This document shows, piece after piece, positions 43,169 through 54,500 of a stretch of 61,002 nucleotides of DNA (position 1 is the first letter of the stretch; every line of letters begins with the position of its first letter). The DNA is from Scatosoma sp045542595 (lineage in GTDB: Bacteria > Bacillota > Clostridia > Christensenellales > Borkfalkiaceae). The translations under genes were made by a program, and so were the position numbers. Location: NCBI GenBank assembly GCA_045542595.1, contig JAZQLI010000009.1, positions 1 to 61,002 of the forward strand, read 5' to 3'. The notes beneath the pieces are model-generated. The model was not told where the DNA came from. It saw only the letters and a list, made by a program, of their open reading frames with translations, and did no database searches.

Positions 43169-44098
43169 TTACTCTTTCACGCCGCCTATCGTCAAATTGC
43201 CCATAAGCTTATTACGGAAAATAATGAACAGTATAATAATGGGGGTTGCTATAATTACACAGGATGCCATTTGCACGCCTGTAGAACCTCTTTCGCTTGA
43301 ACCGGTAGGGTCTGTCATAATACGGAACAATCCGTATGTAATCGTGGGATGCGAAGGCGCGTAAATGAGCAAAGTTTGATAATCGTTCCAGTATTGTATA
43401 AATAATAATAAAACGATTAAGGCAAAGGAATTGATTACCAAGGGGAACGCTATTTTCACAAGCAAAGTTAATTCAGACGCTCCATCGATCGTTGCAGCCT
43501 CGTAATATTCCTTCGACACTCCCTTAAATATAGCTGAAAACATTAAATAATACATCCCCGTAAAGGACATTTTGGGTAAGAATATACCTAACCACGTATC
43601 GTATATTTTCAAGGAATGCAACAAAGAAACTAAGGAAATTTGCGCGCCGACGATAGGTACAATCATTACGATAACTACAATACTGTCAATAACGCGGCAA
43701 ATTTTATAATCATATTTAGAAGTTGCATACGCCATAAGACAAGGACAAAGTGCGCCAACCAAGGCGCAACCGCCCGCATATATGATACTATAAAATACCT
43801 GTGTTTCAAAAGGTACGGAAACGGGGCGTCCGTTTCTGTATAATCCCGTTATTTTCAAAAACGTTGTTGCAGAAGAATAATTCGCCCAATCCCAGTCCCA
43901 AGGCCAAAGTAAGTTACCCGTATCGGGATCTTTGGGCAAAAAGAAATAATTTTGCCGCAAAAGAAAATCATCATCCGTTTTCAACGAGGTCAGCACTCCC
44001 CAAAAAAGTAGCAGCAATAAAATTACCGCGTATAACATCAATCCCACGCCCAAAACTATTACTGCAATCGATTGTTTATCTTTCATTGTTTTTTTCAT
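43169..44098 (-). CDS. Carbohydrate ABC transporter permease (MalG-type)
   Basis: A 309-aa inner-membrane permease of the CUT1 family with six membrane segments and the EAA coupling motif EYYEAATIDGASELTLLVKI about 100 residues before the C-terminus, which docks to the ATPase. Blocks such as FTGMYYLMFSAIFKG and FIQYWNDYQTLLIYA are typical. It lies 11 bp from the partner permease. The ATPase is not encoded here; CUT1 systems of Bacillota often share an MsmX-like ATPase from elsewhere. Confidence 0.93.
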   Translation of the reverse strand: MKKTMKDKQSIAVIVLGVGLMLYAVILLLLLFWGVLTSLKTDDDFLLRQNYFFLPKDPDTGNLLWPWDWDWANYSSATTFLKITGLYRNGRPVSVPFETQVFYSIIYAGGCALVGALCPCLMAYATSKYDYKICRVIDSIVVIVMIVPIVGAQISLVSLLHSLKIYDTWLGIFLPKMSFTGMYYLMFSAIFKGVSKEYYEAATIDGASELTLLVKIAFPLVINSFALIVLLLFIQYWNDYQTLLIYAPSHPTITYGLFRIMTDPTGSSERGSTGVQMASCVIIATPIIILFIIFRNKLMGNLTIGGVKE

Positions 44099-44109
44099 AC
44101 TTTCACCTT

Positions 44110-45033
44110 TTAATTCATCGGATCCTTTTTATCAAGATAAAATCTCAACGCAACAGTTATCGGCGCAAGCACTACCGTATACACCAAGCCGACGGACGCA
44201 ATAAACGGCCACTCCTCTCGGTTGGTTACGTTAGAACGGGTCATATTCAACAAATAATAACCGAGCGTTTGCGTTTCCGAAGGGGCGTGCATTGCAAAGA
44301 AACTGTACAAGCCCATATCCGAGGAGAAAATCCCCGTTATCCCTACGATAAAGAAAGTAATAACCGTCGAATACACGCAAGGCAACGTAATGGACCAAAA
44401 TTCCCGTAGGAAAGAAGCTCCGTCCAATTTCAACGCGTCGGTAATCGAAGGATTGATTTTAGACATCGCACCTAAATACATCATAACTTGCGTGCCGAAG
44501 CCCATAAACACACCAAAAAATAATACCGTGGGATATACTCTGTCCTCGCTCCATAAGAAGGAGTAAATAGGCTTTTCAAGAAACAAATTGCAAAGACTTA
44601 CCCCGCCCGTTTCCACAAAATAACGGTAGATGGATATGAGTGCCATTCCCGGAACGATATGGGGTAAAAATAATACAACCTTAAACAGTCCGCTTCCCAT
44701 TTCTTTCTTATATATATAATAGGAAAATAATAAGGCGAACCCCGTACCGAAGAAAAGCGTAACAAGATAGTTTACAACGGAATTTTTTAAACGCACCCAG
44801 AAAGCAACGGATTCTTCCGACGCAAAAAAGGTAACGAGTACGTCTTTAAAATTATCCATTCCCACAAAAGTAGTAGTGTTTGTAAATTTATCGTACGATG
44901 TAAACGCCAAAATAAAGGAATTGAAGTTTACATAAATATAAAACACGCAAAACTGTAATAATAAAGGGATTGTTAAACAACAAAAGAACAATAACTTTTG
45001 GTTAAACGCCCGTTTCTTGTATTTTTGCAACAT
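44110..45033 (-). CDS. Sugar ABC transporter permease (MalF/UgpA-type)
   Basis: The 307-aa partner permease, with six membrane segments and an EAA loop SITDALKLDGASFLREFWSI. The conserved NSVVNYLVTLFFGTGFALLF and LPHIVPGMALISIYRY blocks are visible. It lies 18 bp after the binding-protein gene. Together with its neighbours it forms an importer for an oligosaccharide; mannose-containing glycans are suggested by the GH38 and GH125 enzymes nearby. Confidence 0.93.
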   Translation of the reverse strand: MLQKYKKRAFNQKLLFFCCLTIPLLLQFCVFYIYVNFNSFILAFTSYDKFTNTTTFVGMDNFKDVLVTFFASEESVAFWVRLKNSVVNYLVTLFFGTGFALLFSYYIYKKEMGSGLFKVVLFLPHIVPGMALISIYRYFVETGGVSLCNLFLEKPIYSFLWSEDRVYPTVLFFGVFMGFGTQVMMYLGAMSKINPSITDALKLDGASFLREFWSITLPCVYSTVITFFIVGITGIFSSDMGLYSFFAMHAPSETQTLGYYLLNMTRSNVTNREEWPFIASVGLVYTVVLAPITVALRFYLDKKDPMN

Positions 45034-45051
45034 ATGCTACCCCCTATTTGC

Positions 45052-46782
45052 TTATTGCAAATATTTTTTCCAACCGTCTTTCGTAATTTTCATACCTTCA
45101 AAATAACTCTTTGCCGTAGCGTTATATTGCCAGAATGCAACGCAAGGATAAGAACGCGTCATACCGTCAATAACAGAATCAAAGAATTGCGTAGTCGTTT
45201 TCCAAAGGAACGTGTTTTCATTTTTCAAGAAGACGAGATTAGACGACATCGGCGATACGTACATATTGTTTTTCACAGAATTTTTATACATATCCCAAAT
45301 GCCTTGTTGGTAATAATCCAACTCGTCGTATTGAGATTGCTTCAAATCATACTTTACCTCCATAGGGATACCCGTCGTAGTGGTCATTTTTTGCAACGTC
45401 GCGTCTTCGTAGAAAATCTGCACGAAAGCCTTTGCAAGCTTTTCTTTTTCGGAGTTACCGCTAATGTTTTTATTAACAACAAGTCCAAATCTTGCACCGT
45501 CTACAAGCGTAAGGCTTCGGCCCTCATTTTCGGATACCGTACCGTATTCGATAGAAGGCATAGGCATATACGCAAATTTTCTATTGCCTGCCTTTTCCTC
45601 GCCGTATTTGGTAACGGATTGCGCTAATTCGGGTTGCGCTTCGTTATACCAGTATCCGCCCTCTAACAACATTGCGATTGGCGTAGATTTAGGGTCCAAA
45701 GAGCTCTCCTCAAACACCTTTTGCGCCGCCGTGTTAGAAAGCTGCGCGCCTGCGGAGCGTGAATCGTAATAATTAGAATTATTGAAGAAATGCTCCAAGA
45801 ACTTTAACGCTTGATAACGCGTATACTGTTGAGATAATTCATAACCATTTTCCGTCGTAATTACCTTTTCCGAAACTACGGGAACGTCGTTTGCGTCGAA
45901 AGAATCTACGATTTTGATTTTTTCGCCCTTTGAATCAAAAGAAAACATTGAAGACAGATCGGTTTTGCTGGAATTTCCCATCAACAAAGCTTGGAATAAG
46001 AAATTCGTATAATGCATACTATTCCCCGTCCAAACCATCGGGGTTATACTGCGTTCCACCATATAATCAAGAAGGTAGAAAAATTCTTCATAGGAAGAAG
46101 GCAAGCCGTCGTCGTAAGTGTTATATTGACCGTCGGGTCCACAAGATTTCGTCGCGCCCTCTACAACGAAGCCTTTACCCGTATACGCTTCTCCCGTATA
46201 AGAGGAATTCGTAAAAGGCTTAGAACACAATTCCGCAGAATCAGAGAAATAGAAACCGTAATTTTCGAACAGTTGAGCGTCGTAAGTAACACCGTTAAAG
46301 CACGCAAAAGTAGGCAATGAATAATATCTACCCTCTAAAATCGTCAACGCCTGCTTTTGTTCGTCGTAAAGCTTGCTTTCAATCGAACCAGTTCCGTCCG
46401 CCAAATCCTCTTTTACCCAGTCGGTAATATCGTATAAATGATTAAAGGAAACATAGTCCAAATAAGACAAACCGTTAATTACGTGAATATTGTAAGAGGT
46501 GTTACCGATATAGTTAATGTAAGCGTTATTATCCACGGTATCTTCTAACGCAACTACTACGTCTACGCCCGTTTTGCCTTCCGCAAAAGAAGTATCTTTA
46601 TATCTTTCTTCCATAATTTGTTCAACGGCTTTCAAATAACCGTCGCCAAAGCCGCCGGTACGGCCGTTAACGTACAAATAAGAAATATCCTCTCTTTCCT
46701 CCGCACCATATTCCACTCCGCAGCCTGCAAAACTGCCCAATCCCGCCACGAGAGCCAAGCTTAAAGCTACTATTTTTTTCAT
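45052..46782 (-). CDS. Extracellular sugar-binding lipoprotein of the ABC importer
   Basis: A 576-aa solute-binding protein. The signal peptide MKKIVALSLALVAGLGSF ends in the lipobox FAGC, so Cys21 would be lipid-modified and the protein anchored on the outside of the membrane. The mature part is larger than typical CUT1 binding proteins (about 430 aa) and rich in Tyr, Ser and Asn, which fits binding of long oligosaccharides. It is upstream of its two permeases in the operon. Ligand not known. Confidence 0.9.
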   Translation of the reverse strand: MKKIVALSLALVAGLGSFAGCGVEYGAEEREDISYLYVNGRTGGFGDGYLKAVEQIMEERYKDTSFAEGKTGVDVVVALEDTVDNNAYINYIGNTSYNIHVINGLSYLDYVSFNHLYDITDWVKEDLADGTGSIESKLYDEQKQALTILEGRYYSLPTFACFNGVTYDAQLFENYGFYFSDSAELCSKPFTNSSYTGEAYTGKGFVVEGATKSCGPDGQYNTYDDGLPSSYEEFFYLLDYMVERSITPMVWTGNSMHYTNFLFQALLMGNSSKTDLSSMFSFDSKGEKIKIVDSFDANDVPVVSEKVITTENGYELSQQYTRYQALKFLEHFFNNSNYYDSRSAGAQLSNTAAQKVFEESSLDPKSTPIAMLLEGGYWYNEAQPELAQSVTKYGEEKAGNRKFAYMPMPSIEYGTVSENEGRSLTLVDGARFGLVVNKNISGNSEKEKLAKAFVQIFYEDATLQKMTTTTGIPMEVKYDLKQSQYDELDYYQQGIWDMYKNSVKNNMYVSPMSSNLVFLKNENTFLWKTTTQFFDSVIDGMTRSYPCVAFWQYNATAKSYFEGMKITKDGWKKYLQ

Positions 46783-46804
46783 AATTAATTTCTCCTTTTG
46801 TCTT

Positions 46805-49573
46805 TTAAATTATTTTCGTGTTACCGAAATATAAATTTCCGCTTTCGTCTATATTCCAGTATTCAGCCCAACCGTTTTCAGCGGTGATATTTGCCTTTTG
46901 CGCGGTAAGGAAAGCCTCCACGTTTTCATAAGGCATACTTGAATCATACGTTGCAAATTTCGTTGCGTTACCAATTGCGTATACGTTTTCTAAAACCCCT
47001 AATTTATCCCCTTGCACTATGGTAGGGAATTCAGGCGTGCCTTGCGTGGTGTTAAAAATACAGTTGCGTATCGTAGCGGTAGAACCCACCATTTTTACTA
47101 CGCCCAAACCTTTTTCTTTGAAACAACCTTCCACGTAAACGTTTTCTAACGTACCTGCACATTCGTTTGCCAATAACCGTCCGTCATTTACTGCTCCTGA
47201 AATATCTGCTGTAATACCCACGAACGCCACGTTTTTAATAACGCCCGCCGTCGTAATGTTACCGAAAATACCAGCCGTCTGATGTACGCGAATATTGCTC
47301 ACCGTATATCCGCACCCGTCGAACGTACCCGAAAAAGATGCGACTGCTTCTTTGTGGTCAGCCGTCTTTTCTCCGCCGAAATCAATATTCGCCGTCAAGA
47401 CTGCATAGCCCGAATAACCTTTTTGTTTTACGGTCTTCAAGAACGCACTAAACGCTTCCCTCGTGCCGATCATATCGGTAATAATGGCAAACGGCTGTTT
47501 AATCAACAAATTACCGCTTCCTACCGTTATCGTATTTTTCCCGCCGTATTCAGCGACCTTGATTGAAAGCACCCCGTTTTCAGGTACGGGCATTTTTACG
47601 TCGTTGATAAACAGAGAATCTACCGTTCCGCCCGCAAGTTCAGACAAATCCAAGTCAAAGTCGCTCGTTTTATACATTAAATCCTTGATAACGATTTCCG
47701 CTTTGGTTATAATAGTTTTACCGTTAAAATACAAGCTGTAATTATCCGCTTCCCAGTATTCTCCCCAACCGTTTTCACTCGTCAGGTTTTCTTTACAACT
47801 GTCAAAGAATACTACTTCGTTTTCATATACGGGCGTTTTACTGTCGTTAGTGGAAAACGCCGTCGCATTGCCTATGGCATAAACGTTTTGCAAAGAACCC
47901 GAAACATTGCCTTGTATTATGGTAGGGAATTCGGGTACGCCTTGCGTCGTATCAAATATACAGTTACGAATAATGCAGGTATCGCTCGAAACTTTTAATA
48001 CGCCTAACCCTTTTTCGGAAAATGCGCCTTTCACGTAAACGTTTTCAATCGTTCCTGCACATTCGTTTGCCAAAAGGCGACCGTCTTTGTCTTGCCCTAC
48101 GATATCCGCGGTAAGACCTACAAACGCGGCGTTTTTAACGACGCCCGTTTCCGCTATATCCCCGAATATACCTGCGGCTTGATGTATAGACACATTGCTA
48201 ACGGTATGGCCTAATCCATTAAACGTACCAGACAAGCTATTTCCGCCTTGATGGTCGGCGGTTCTTGCTCCGCCGAAATCAATATCCGCAGTAAGTATGG
48301 CGTACCCCGCATATCCTTGTTGTTTTACTGTTGTTAAAAACGAGCTAAATTCCGCTTTCGTGGAAATTTCGTCGGTAACAATCACAAACGGTTGCTCTAT
48401 AAACAAACCGTTGCCTGCTACGATAACGGTATTTTCGCCGTTAAAATGGTTTTTATCAATCGAATATACTCCGTTTTGAGGAACGGAAGTTTTTACACCG
48501 TTAACGAAAAGAACGTCCGTCGTTCCGCCGACCAAATCCTCTAAATTAAGTTCAAAATTTTCCTTTTTGTAAATGGGTGTCTTTGAAACTGCATTGACGT
48601 CTTCGGTTATCAATTTTGCGCCAAGATACAATGCATTTCCATTCATAGACCATTCGGATACGCATACAGTAAAGGGAAGAGTCTCGTATACTTCCTCGTT
48701 TAAAGTATACTGTAAATAAACTTCCGTTTCCCCTACTTGTTTCGCCTTCAAAAGTCCATTTTCATCAAGAACCGCCACGTCTTTGTTGGTATTAACCAAG
48801 GTCAAGTCAGCCGTACTTGTAACGTCCGTTTCGTCAAGCCAAATCGTCCAGGTCAGTTGAGCGGCGTTAGGATATTCCTTCTCGTCTACCGTTAAGCTTT
48901 CCACCGAAAGTTCTTGCGTGGAAATAGCAAAATCAATAGAAACGTTAGGCATTACGGATACGGAAATATACTTAGTTAAGTAAAATTCGTCGAATCCTCT
49001 CCATTGCGCAGATACCGTAATCACCGTTTCACCAAACGCCACCGCCTCTATTTTCCCGTTTTCATTTATCGTAGCAACGTTCGTTTGGGAAGACGTAAAC
49101 GTAAAGACGGCGTCATCATACGTCTTGCCGTTATAAGAAACGGCACAGGAAAGGTCAAAAGTGTCGCCCGATAAAAGCGAAATTTCTTCCGTTTGCGTAT
49201 TGAGGATAATTTCAGGTACGAACCCCTCGTTTAATACCGTTACGATACACGTATCCGTCAAATTTTCCTCTGTGGAAGCGGTAATTTTTACCGTTCCGTA
49301 AGCGTTTGCCGTCAATACGCCGCCCTCTACCGAAACGATAGCGCTATCTTCGCTAGTCCAAGTTACGTTTTCGTAATTTTCCACGAAAAGCGTAAACGTA
49401 TCGTACAACGAAAGCTCCAAAATATGATAATTGAGCGCAAATTCAACTTCCTCTTGCCCCTGACTATCGTCGCTAGAGTTCTCTTTGTTGCACCCAACGG
49501 AGAACAATCCCAAGCAAAGAACCAACGCCGTAGCCATTACGCCTAAAAACCATTTAATACTCTTTTTCCTCAT
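46805..49573 (-). CDS. Lipoprotein with BIG2-like domains and two GLUG-type repeat modules
   Basis: The 922-aa protein has a signal peptide ending in lipobox FSVGC (Cys28). Residues 45-310 contain Ig-like segments of the BIG2 type (LSLYDTFTLFVENYENVTW, GVLTANAYGTVKITAS). Two similar modules follow (about 330-620 and 630-920), each with DIDFGG, SGTFNGLGHTVSNV, AGIFG, DGRLLANECAGT and IRNCIF, a beta-helical GLUG-like pattern. The same module occurs in the gene at 54,739, with near-identical DNA stretches. It is likely a surface glycan-binding protein working with the importer. Confidence 0.8.
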   Translation of the reverse strand: MRKKSIKWFLGVMATALVLCLGLFSVGCNKENSSDDSQGQEEVEFALNYHILELSLYDTFTLFVENYENVTWTSEDSAIVSVEGGVLTANAYGTVKITASTEENLTDTCIVTVLNEGFVPEIILNTQTEEISLLSGDTFDLSCAVSYNGKTYDDAVFTFTSSQTNVATINENGKIEAVAFGETVITVSAQWRGFDEFYLTKYISVSVMPNVSIDFAISTQELSVESLTVDEKEYPNAAQLTWTIWLDETDVTSTADLTLVNTNKDVAVLDENGLLKAKQVGETEVYLQYTLNEEVYETLPFTVCVSEWSMNGNALYLGAKLITEDVNAVSKTPIYKKENFELNLEDLVGGTTDVLFVNGVKTSVPQNGVYSIDKNHFNGENTVIVAGNGLFIEQPFVIVTDEISTKAEFSSFLTTVKQQGYAGYAILTADIDFGGARTADHQGGNSLSGTFNGLGHTVSNVSIHQAAGIFGDIAETGVVKNAAFVGLTADIVGQDKDGRLLANECAGTIENVYVKGAFSEKGLGVLKVSSDTCIIRNCIFDTTQGVPEFPTIIQGNVSGSLQNVYAIGNATAFSTNDSKTPVYENEVVFFDSCKENLTSENGWGEYWEADNYSLYFNGKTIITKAEIVIKDLMYKTSDFDLDLSELAGGTVDSLFINDVKMPVPENGVLSIKVAEYGGKNTITVGSGNLLIKQPFAIITDMIGTREAFSAFLKTVKQKGYSGYAVLTANIDFGGEKTADHKEAVASFSGTFDGCGYTVSNIRVHQTAGIFGNITTAGVIKNVAFVGITADISGAVNDGRLLANECAGTLENVYVEGCFKEKGLGVVKMVGSTATIRNCIFNTTQGTPEFPTIVQGDKLGVLENVYAIGNATKFATYDSSMPYENVEAFLTAQKANITAENGWAEYWNIDESGNLYFGNTKII

Positions 49574-49576
49574 ATC

Positions 49577-51550
49577 TTAATCCCCCCTTAATATTTCAAT
49601 AAATTCATCCATATCCATTCCGGAGGCATATTTCGTAGAACCGCAAGTTAAAATATCGTCAATCAGCAAATCCTTTACCTGCCGTAATTGAGCCGCAGGT
49701 ATTTCTACTTGATAGATACTATAATACAAATACACGTAACCTACTCTTTCGCCTACAATGAACGTACGAGTTCTTTCATATAACGCAGGGTCGACGATTT
49801 TGAGGTATTCTATCTCTTTCAACGCCGTGTTTGCATATTCAATCCAACGCAAAAGAATATTTTTAGGGAAATATTGCGCTTTTCTAATTTCGTTGTAATG
49901 GGATTTTTTCGTAGCATATTCGGGGAAGGTTTGAGAATTATATTCTTCTAAAAACCGCCATTCTTCAAACAGCTTGCGCATCGTATCCGCCGCGTCTTGG
50001 AAAGCGTACCCGAAAAATTTATCCATATACTTTTCAACGTTGCAGTTCACGTCCACACCAAGCTTACTCATAAGATAAATCTTCAAAGCCCCCCATCCGG
50101 TCGGGTGACCTTGCTGCCCCACAGAGCCCAACTGATAAACGCCTTGGCAGTTGTTTTCTTTACTAAATTGGTATAATTCCTGCATATTATTGAACGTGTC
50201 AAGCGGAGAAAGTAAATCGTGATAACGCATGTTATAATAATAAGTAAACGTACGTTCCGACAAATACGCCCAACCCTTCAACGCGAGCCATTGTTCATAG
50301 TTTTGATTCGTAGTAACGCTAGTGGTGTAATCCGCCCATTCGTCCGCCACTTTGGGAATAACGTGCTTATTACAGAAAATTTCGTCGCCACCTACGCTAA
50401 ACGTATCTTTTGAGTCATCGTAGAATACAGGGGCTGCCAAAATGTTATGATAAGCGTAAAATTGAACGTAGAACTCTCTTTCATACGCGCTGCCTTCTTC
50501 CGTAGCAAACCAGTCTTCCACCATTTGCGTCATATCGTTAAGGAAAAGCACCACTCCTGCGGCAAGAGCACCATATTTTTTAGAAATACGCAAACATTCC
50601 TCGCAACCGCACCAAACGAAATTATCTGTCATAGAAAAATCGAAGAAGTGCGCCGTGCTATCAGTTCGCATTAGATTTTTCATAACCTCTGCCGCCGTTT
50701 GCACCATTAAATCGTATTCCGCTTTATCTCCGCGCGCCGTATAGCAAAATTGCGAAGGGTCAGCCCCCTCCATATACCATTTTGGATGGTAATTTTCGGG
50801 ATCGTCGGGATTGCAGTACGTTTCCAACGGCATCCAGAGTAAGGACGAGTGCCCCGTTGCGCCCTGCTTAACACCAGTAACGGGTGCTGACAGCATAGAA
50901 AAGCGGGCAAGCTCCGTACTGCTGCTGATAAAACCGTATCCAACCGAATTATATTCGATATCGGGAATAATCGAAACGTCGTATTTCATAAAAGGAATAT
51001 CCGCCACGCCTTTATTTACGTAATACGCGTCCTTATAAAAATAATCGTAATCTAAGATATATTCCAAAAAACGATATACCCCGAATTGCGTAGCCGTAGA
51101 TACCGCGCCCGTGATAAAAATACTGTCGTTTACCGTTTTGATTACGTAACCCGCTACGCCATACTCCGTTTGAGAAGGGACGACGTTTAATTCCTTTGCG
51201 AAGCTGTTGTCGCCGACGAAAATATATTTACTGTTTTCGTCAAACGTAGTTATTTCGTTATCTTTTACCGTCGGCAAAATACAACGGGTAGCTTCTTTAA
51301 ATACGTTTTGTAAGTCGGAAACAGCAACTTGTTCGTTATTATCTGCGTCCGCAGGGTATACGATTTTATATTGACTAACGCCGCCTTGCAATAAAAACTC
51401 GTCCGTTGCCTCCATAATTTCTTGCTTGTTGGACTCGTTTTTTTCTTTTTGGGACGAATCGCCGTTTTTACAAGCAATTCCCGTAATCAAAACGGAAGAA
51501 ATTATTACGCTCGTAATCCCCCAATGAAAAGCTTTTTTGAGTTTATTCAT
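49577..51550 (-). CDS. DUF4838-domain lipoprotein
   Basis: A 657-aa lipoprotein: signal peptide with lipobox ITGIAC (Cys27). The mature protein has the DUF4838 block around 290-330 (SMTDNFVWCGCEECLRISKK), preceded by an alpha/beta N-terminal domain like those in glycosidase-linked proteins. DUF4838 domains resemble TIM barrels related to beta-hexosaminidases and alpha-glucuronidases and are found in glycan-degrading loci. A surface-exposed glycoside hydrolase is plausible, but no activity can be stated. It is 3 bp from the GLUG lipoprotein gene downstream and 11 bp from the next upstream gene. Confidence 0.8.
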   Translation of the reverse strand: MNKLKKAFHWGITSVIISSVLITGIACKNGDSSQKEKNESNKQEIMEATDEFLLQGGVSQYKIVYPADADNNEQVAVSDLQNVFKEATRCILPTVKDNEITTFDENSKYIFVGDNSFAKELNVVPSQTEYGVAGYVIKTVNDSIFITGAVSTATQFGVYRFLEYILDYDYFYKDAYYVNKGVADIPFMKYDVSIIPDIEYNSVGYGFISSSTELARFSMLSAPVTGVKQGATGHSSLLWMPLETYCNPDDPENYHPKWYMEGADPSQFCYTARGDKAEYDLMVQTAAEVMKNLMRTDSTAHFFDFSMTDNFVWCGCEECLRISKKYGALAAGVVLFLNDMTQMVEDWFATEEGSAYEREFYVQFYAYHNILAAPVFYDDSKDTFSVGGDEIFCNKHVIPKVADEWADYTTSVTTNQNYEQWLALKGWAYLSERTFTYYYNMRYHDLLSPLDTFNNMQELYQFSKENNCQGVYQLGSVGQQGHPTGWGALKIYLMSKLGVDVNCNVEKYMDKFFGYAFQDAADTMRKLFEEWRFLEEYNSQTFPEYATKKSHYNEIRKAQYFPKNILLRWIEYANTALKEIEYLKIVDPALYERTRTFIVGERVGYVYLYYSIYQVEIPAAQLRQVKDLLIDDILTCGSTKYASGMDMDEFIEILRGD

Positions 51551-51561
51551 TTCCTATACTC

Positions 51562-54500
51562 CTATTTTACGTTAACGCTATATTCCGCAAAAGCGACATT
51601 ACCGTCTGCGTCGCTTGCAAAATATACCACTCTATATACGCCTTTAAGATTCGCCGTAAAGCTATTACCGCTAACCGTCGCAATCGTTCCGTCGGGTGCG
51701 TACACGAACACTATCGTTACCGTTTCCGTCTTATCGTCTTGAACGGTATACGATCCTATCGTTACCTCGTTTCCTTTTTCACAACTCGTCTTTCCTGGAG
51801 TTACCGTAATCGTAGGCGAAGTTACGTCCGTTACTTCCAAAGAGAAGGTGTAACCCTGTCTGCCGTTTTTAGAATAATCGGTTGCGATTACCGTCAAGTA
51901 ACCTGCAAAATAGTTGGATAACGTTATTTCGTACGTTTTGCTGCAATCGTACAATTTATTGCTAAGAACCGTGCCGTCATCTGCAATTACGTGCATACCC
52001 TCTATATCCGTCAATTCGCAGGAAATAGAAGCCGCAGGGTCAACGAAATCGTAACAGTCAAAAGACGAAATCCGCAATACGTCGCCGAGATAATAGGCGT
52101 CCTTGAAATCCTCGTAAATTAACGTAGGCGCAATCAAATCGAACTTTCTGTCAGACATCGTTTGATTCATTAATGTACTTACTTGAATAGAAGCCGATCC
52201 CGTAATACCGAAAAGCTGTATATCCACGTAGAACTTATGGTTAAAATTTTGGAATAATTCCTCTACGGGAATATTTACGTTGCTATTTTCAATAACTAAA
52301 TTATCGTTTTTAACCAAAACCTCAAAGTTTTCCTCACCAATAAAAGGCATTTCGCAAATTCCTTCGCTTACAAACGAGTCCCTTTGCACTTTGACCGCCG
52401 TTTTATTACCCGTTAAACGTTGATAAGTAATCAATATCGTCTTGTTTTTATCCGTTTCGTCCGTTAAAATAATATTCACACCTTGGAATGCGTTGGCGGA
52501 ATTATCTACCTTGAATGAAACTCTAAACACCTGCAAGTACGCAGAATTGATAAGCGAAAGCGTTGCCAAATCGTCTTGCGCGGTATGTTTATCCGTGGTA
52601 TAGGAAATAAAACTATCCGTCGAAGCCGAAGTAAACTCATCGCCTTGCAAATATGCGGACAAATCTAATTTGTTCGTTTCTGCATATCCCGTATATACAA
52701 CGGGAATTTCATATCTCTTTTCCGCCGTACCGTTGCCGTTCGTAATTCGATAAATCAACTCCACCGCTTTTACGTCTGCAACTTTATAGAGATTATTTTC
52801 CAACTTTCTTTCTGCCTGCTGACCTTCTTTTACAAAGATGTCTGCTTTTACTTTTTGCGTACCATTGGAAAAATCGTAGCCGTACAAATCGTTAAGTGTA
52901 TACGTGCAATTCTTGATTAAATATCTAGGTGCAACCGCTTCGTTTAAAAAACGAGGCAAGGCAACCGACTGTACGGTAATTTCATACGAACAATTTTGCG
53001 TTTCTATATAATCGGAGTACGCATACTCAATTACGTATGTACCTGCGTATAAAGGAACGAAGATATCGTTCTCGTCGCTTATTTCATACGTTACGTTAGA
53101 ATTTTTTAAACGAGCAATTTTCTTAACCGTCGCACCCAAGCTTCCGTTTTCTACAATCAATTTCGAAACGGTAACGGGACTGCCGACGTCAAACGTTTTT
53201 TGACTATCGCTAAACGAATAAATTAAACTTTCACGTTCGATTGCTTGGATCTCCACACGTTTTTGCCCAACGTTACCAAAAGAATCCGTTGCCGTATATA
53301 AAATAGTGTATACACCTTTCCGCGTAGGCGTGAACTTACTGTCCTCAATGGAAACGGGCGAACGCGAGGATATATTGTAGTTATAATATACGTACGCTTC
53401 GCAAGGCACTTTGCCCTCCAATTCGTCCACCGCCGTACCGTTGAAAACCGTGTACGGTTTTCCTACGATTGCCTGCGGTAAATTATCCCCGTCCAGCGTA
53501 CCGAAATTCACGTCGATTTTAGGAGCAACTTCATTGCCGACCGTAGGATTAAGCACGGTGTTTCCCTCTACTTCGGTAATAAAGAAATTAAAGGACGGCG
53601 TAACCAACCCCTCTACCGTAAGGGTAAGCATTACTTCCCCTGTGGTAAAGCCTTTCCATAAATTATCCCCGTAAAACAACGGTTCGTCCAAATCGATAAC
53701 CAAAGCACTGTCTTCGTTGGGATACAACGCCGTAGTTTGCGAATAAACTCTGCTGTTTTCAAAATCAAACGCAAGTTTTTGATAATTAAGCCCAAAATCA
53801 GTTCTCTCTTTGGGAATAACGCCGTTAAAAGAACTTAATCCGCCCGTACCGTAATACAAATCGTTTTGAAAGAGTCTATATTTTCTTCCTTCATATTCTA
53901 TTGCTTCTACGCGCGCGTCAGAGCCAAGCCCCGAAGGAAATTGCCCGTTAGAATTTGCCGTAATAACCGTACGGCTATAATTTTCGTGGCTGTCTTTATA
54001 CAAAACGTCCACGTAGTTGTCCGTATTATATAAATCGGTAAGTCTAATCCGTACTTTCGTACCTTCCAACGTACCTACGGTCAACGGCGTAACATAGAAT
54101 TTTAAAATAGTATCCAGCTCCGTTTTTCCTCTTAAATCCAGCACTTTATTGTACCGCAAAACAGCGTCGCGCATCATAGATACGTTTATACCCTCTACGC
54201 CATCCAAATAGGAGTTTCCTCCATAGGAAACCGTACCGTTTCCGTCAACGACGAATGTTTCGTTATTGACGTTAAAATTCAATTCTTTGCTTACTTGTCC
54301 ATTCGGCGTTTCCGCCTTATAAATAATGGTATATTTCCCGCTTTCCGAAAGCGTTATCGCGCTTTTTTCCATCAATTTTCCACTGGGAAAACGAACGAGC
54401 GCCGTAGCTTCGTAAGCCGTACCGCCCACGTTAATTTGCGCGGATTGCATATTCAACGTTTCGCCTAATAAATAGCTATCCTTGTATTCCACGGCAGACA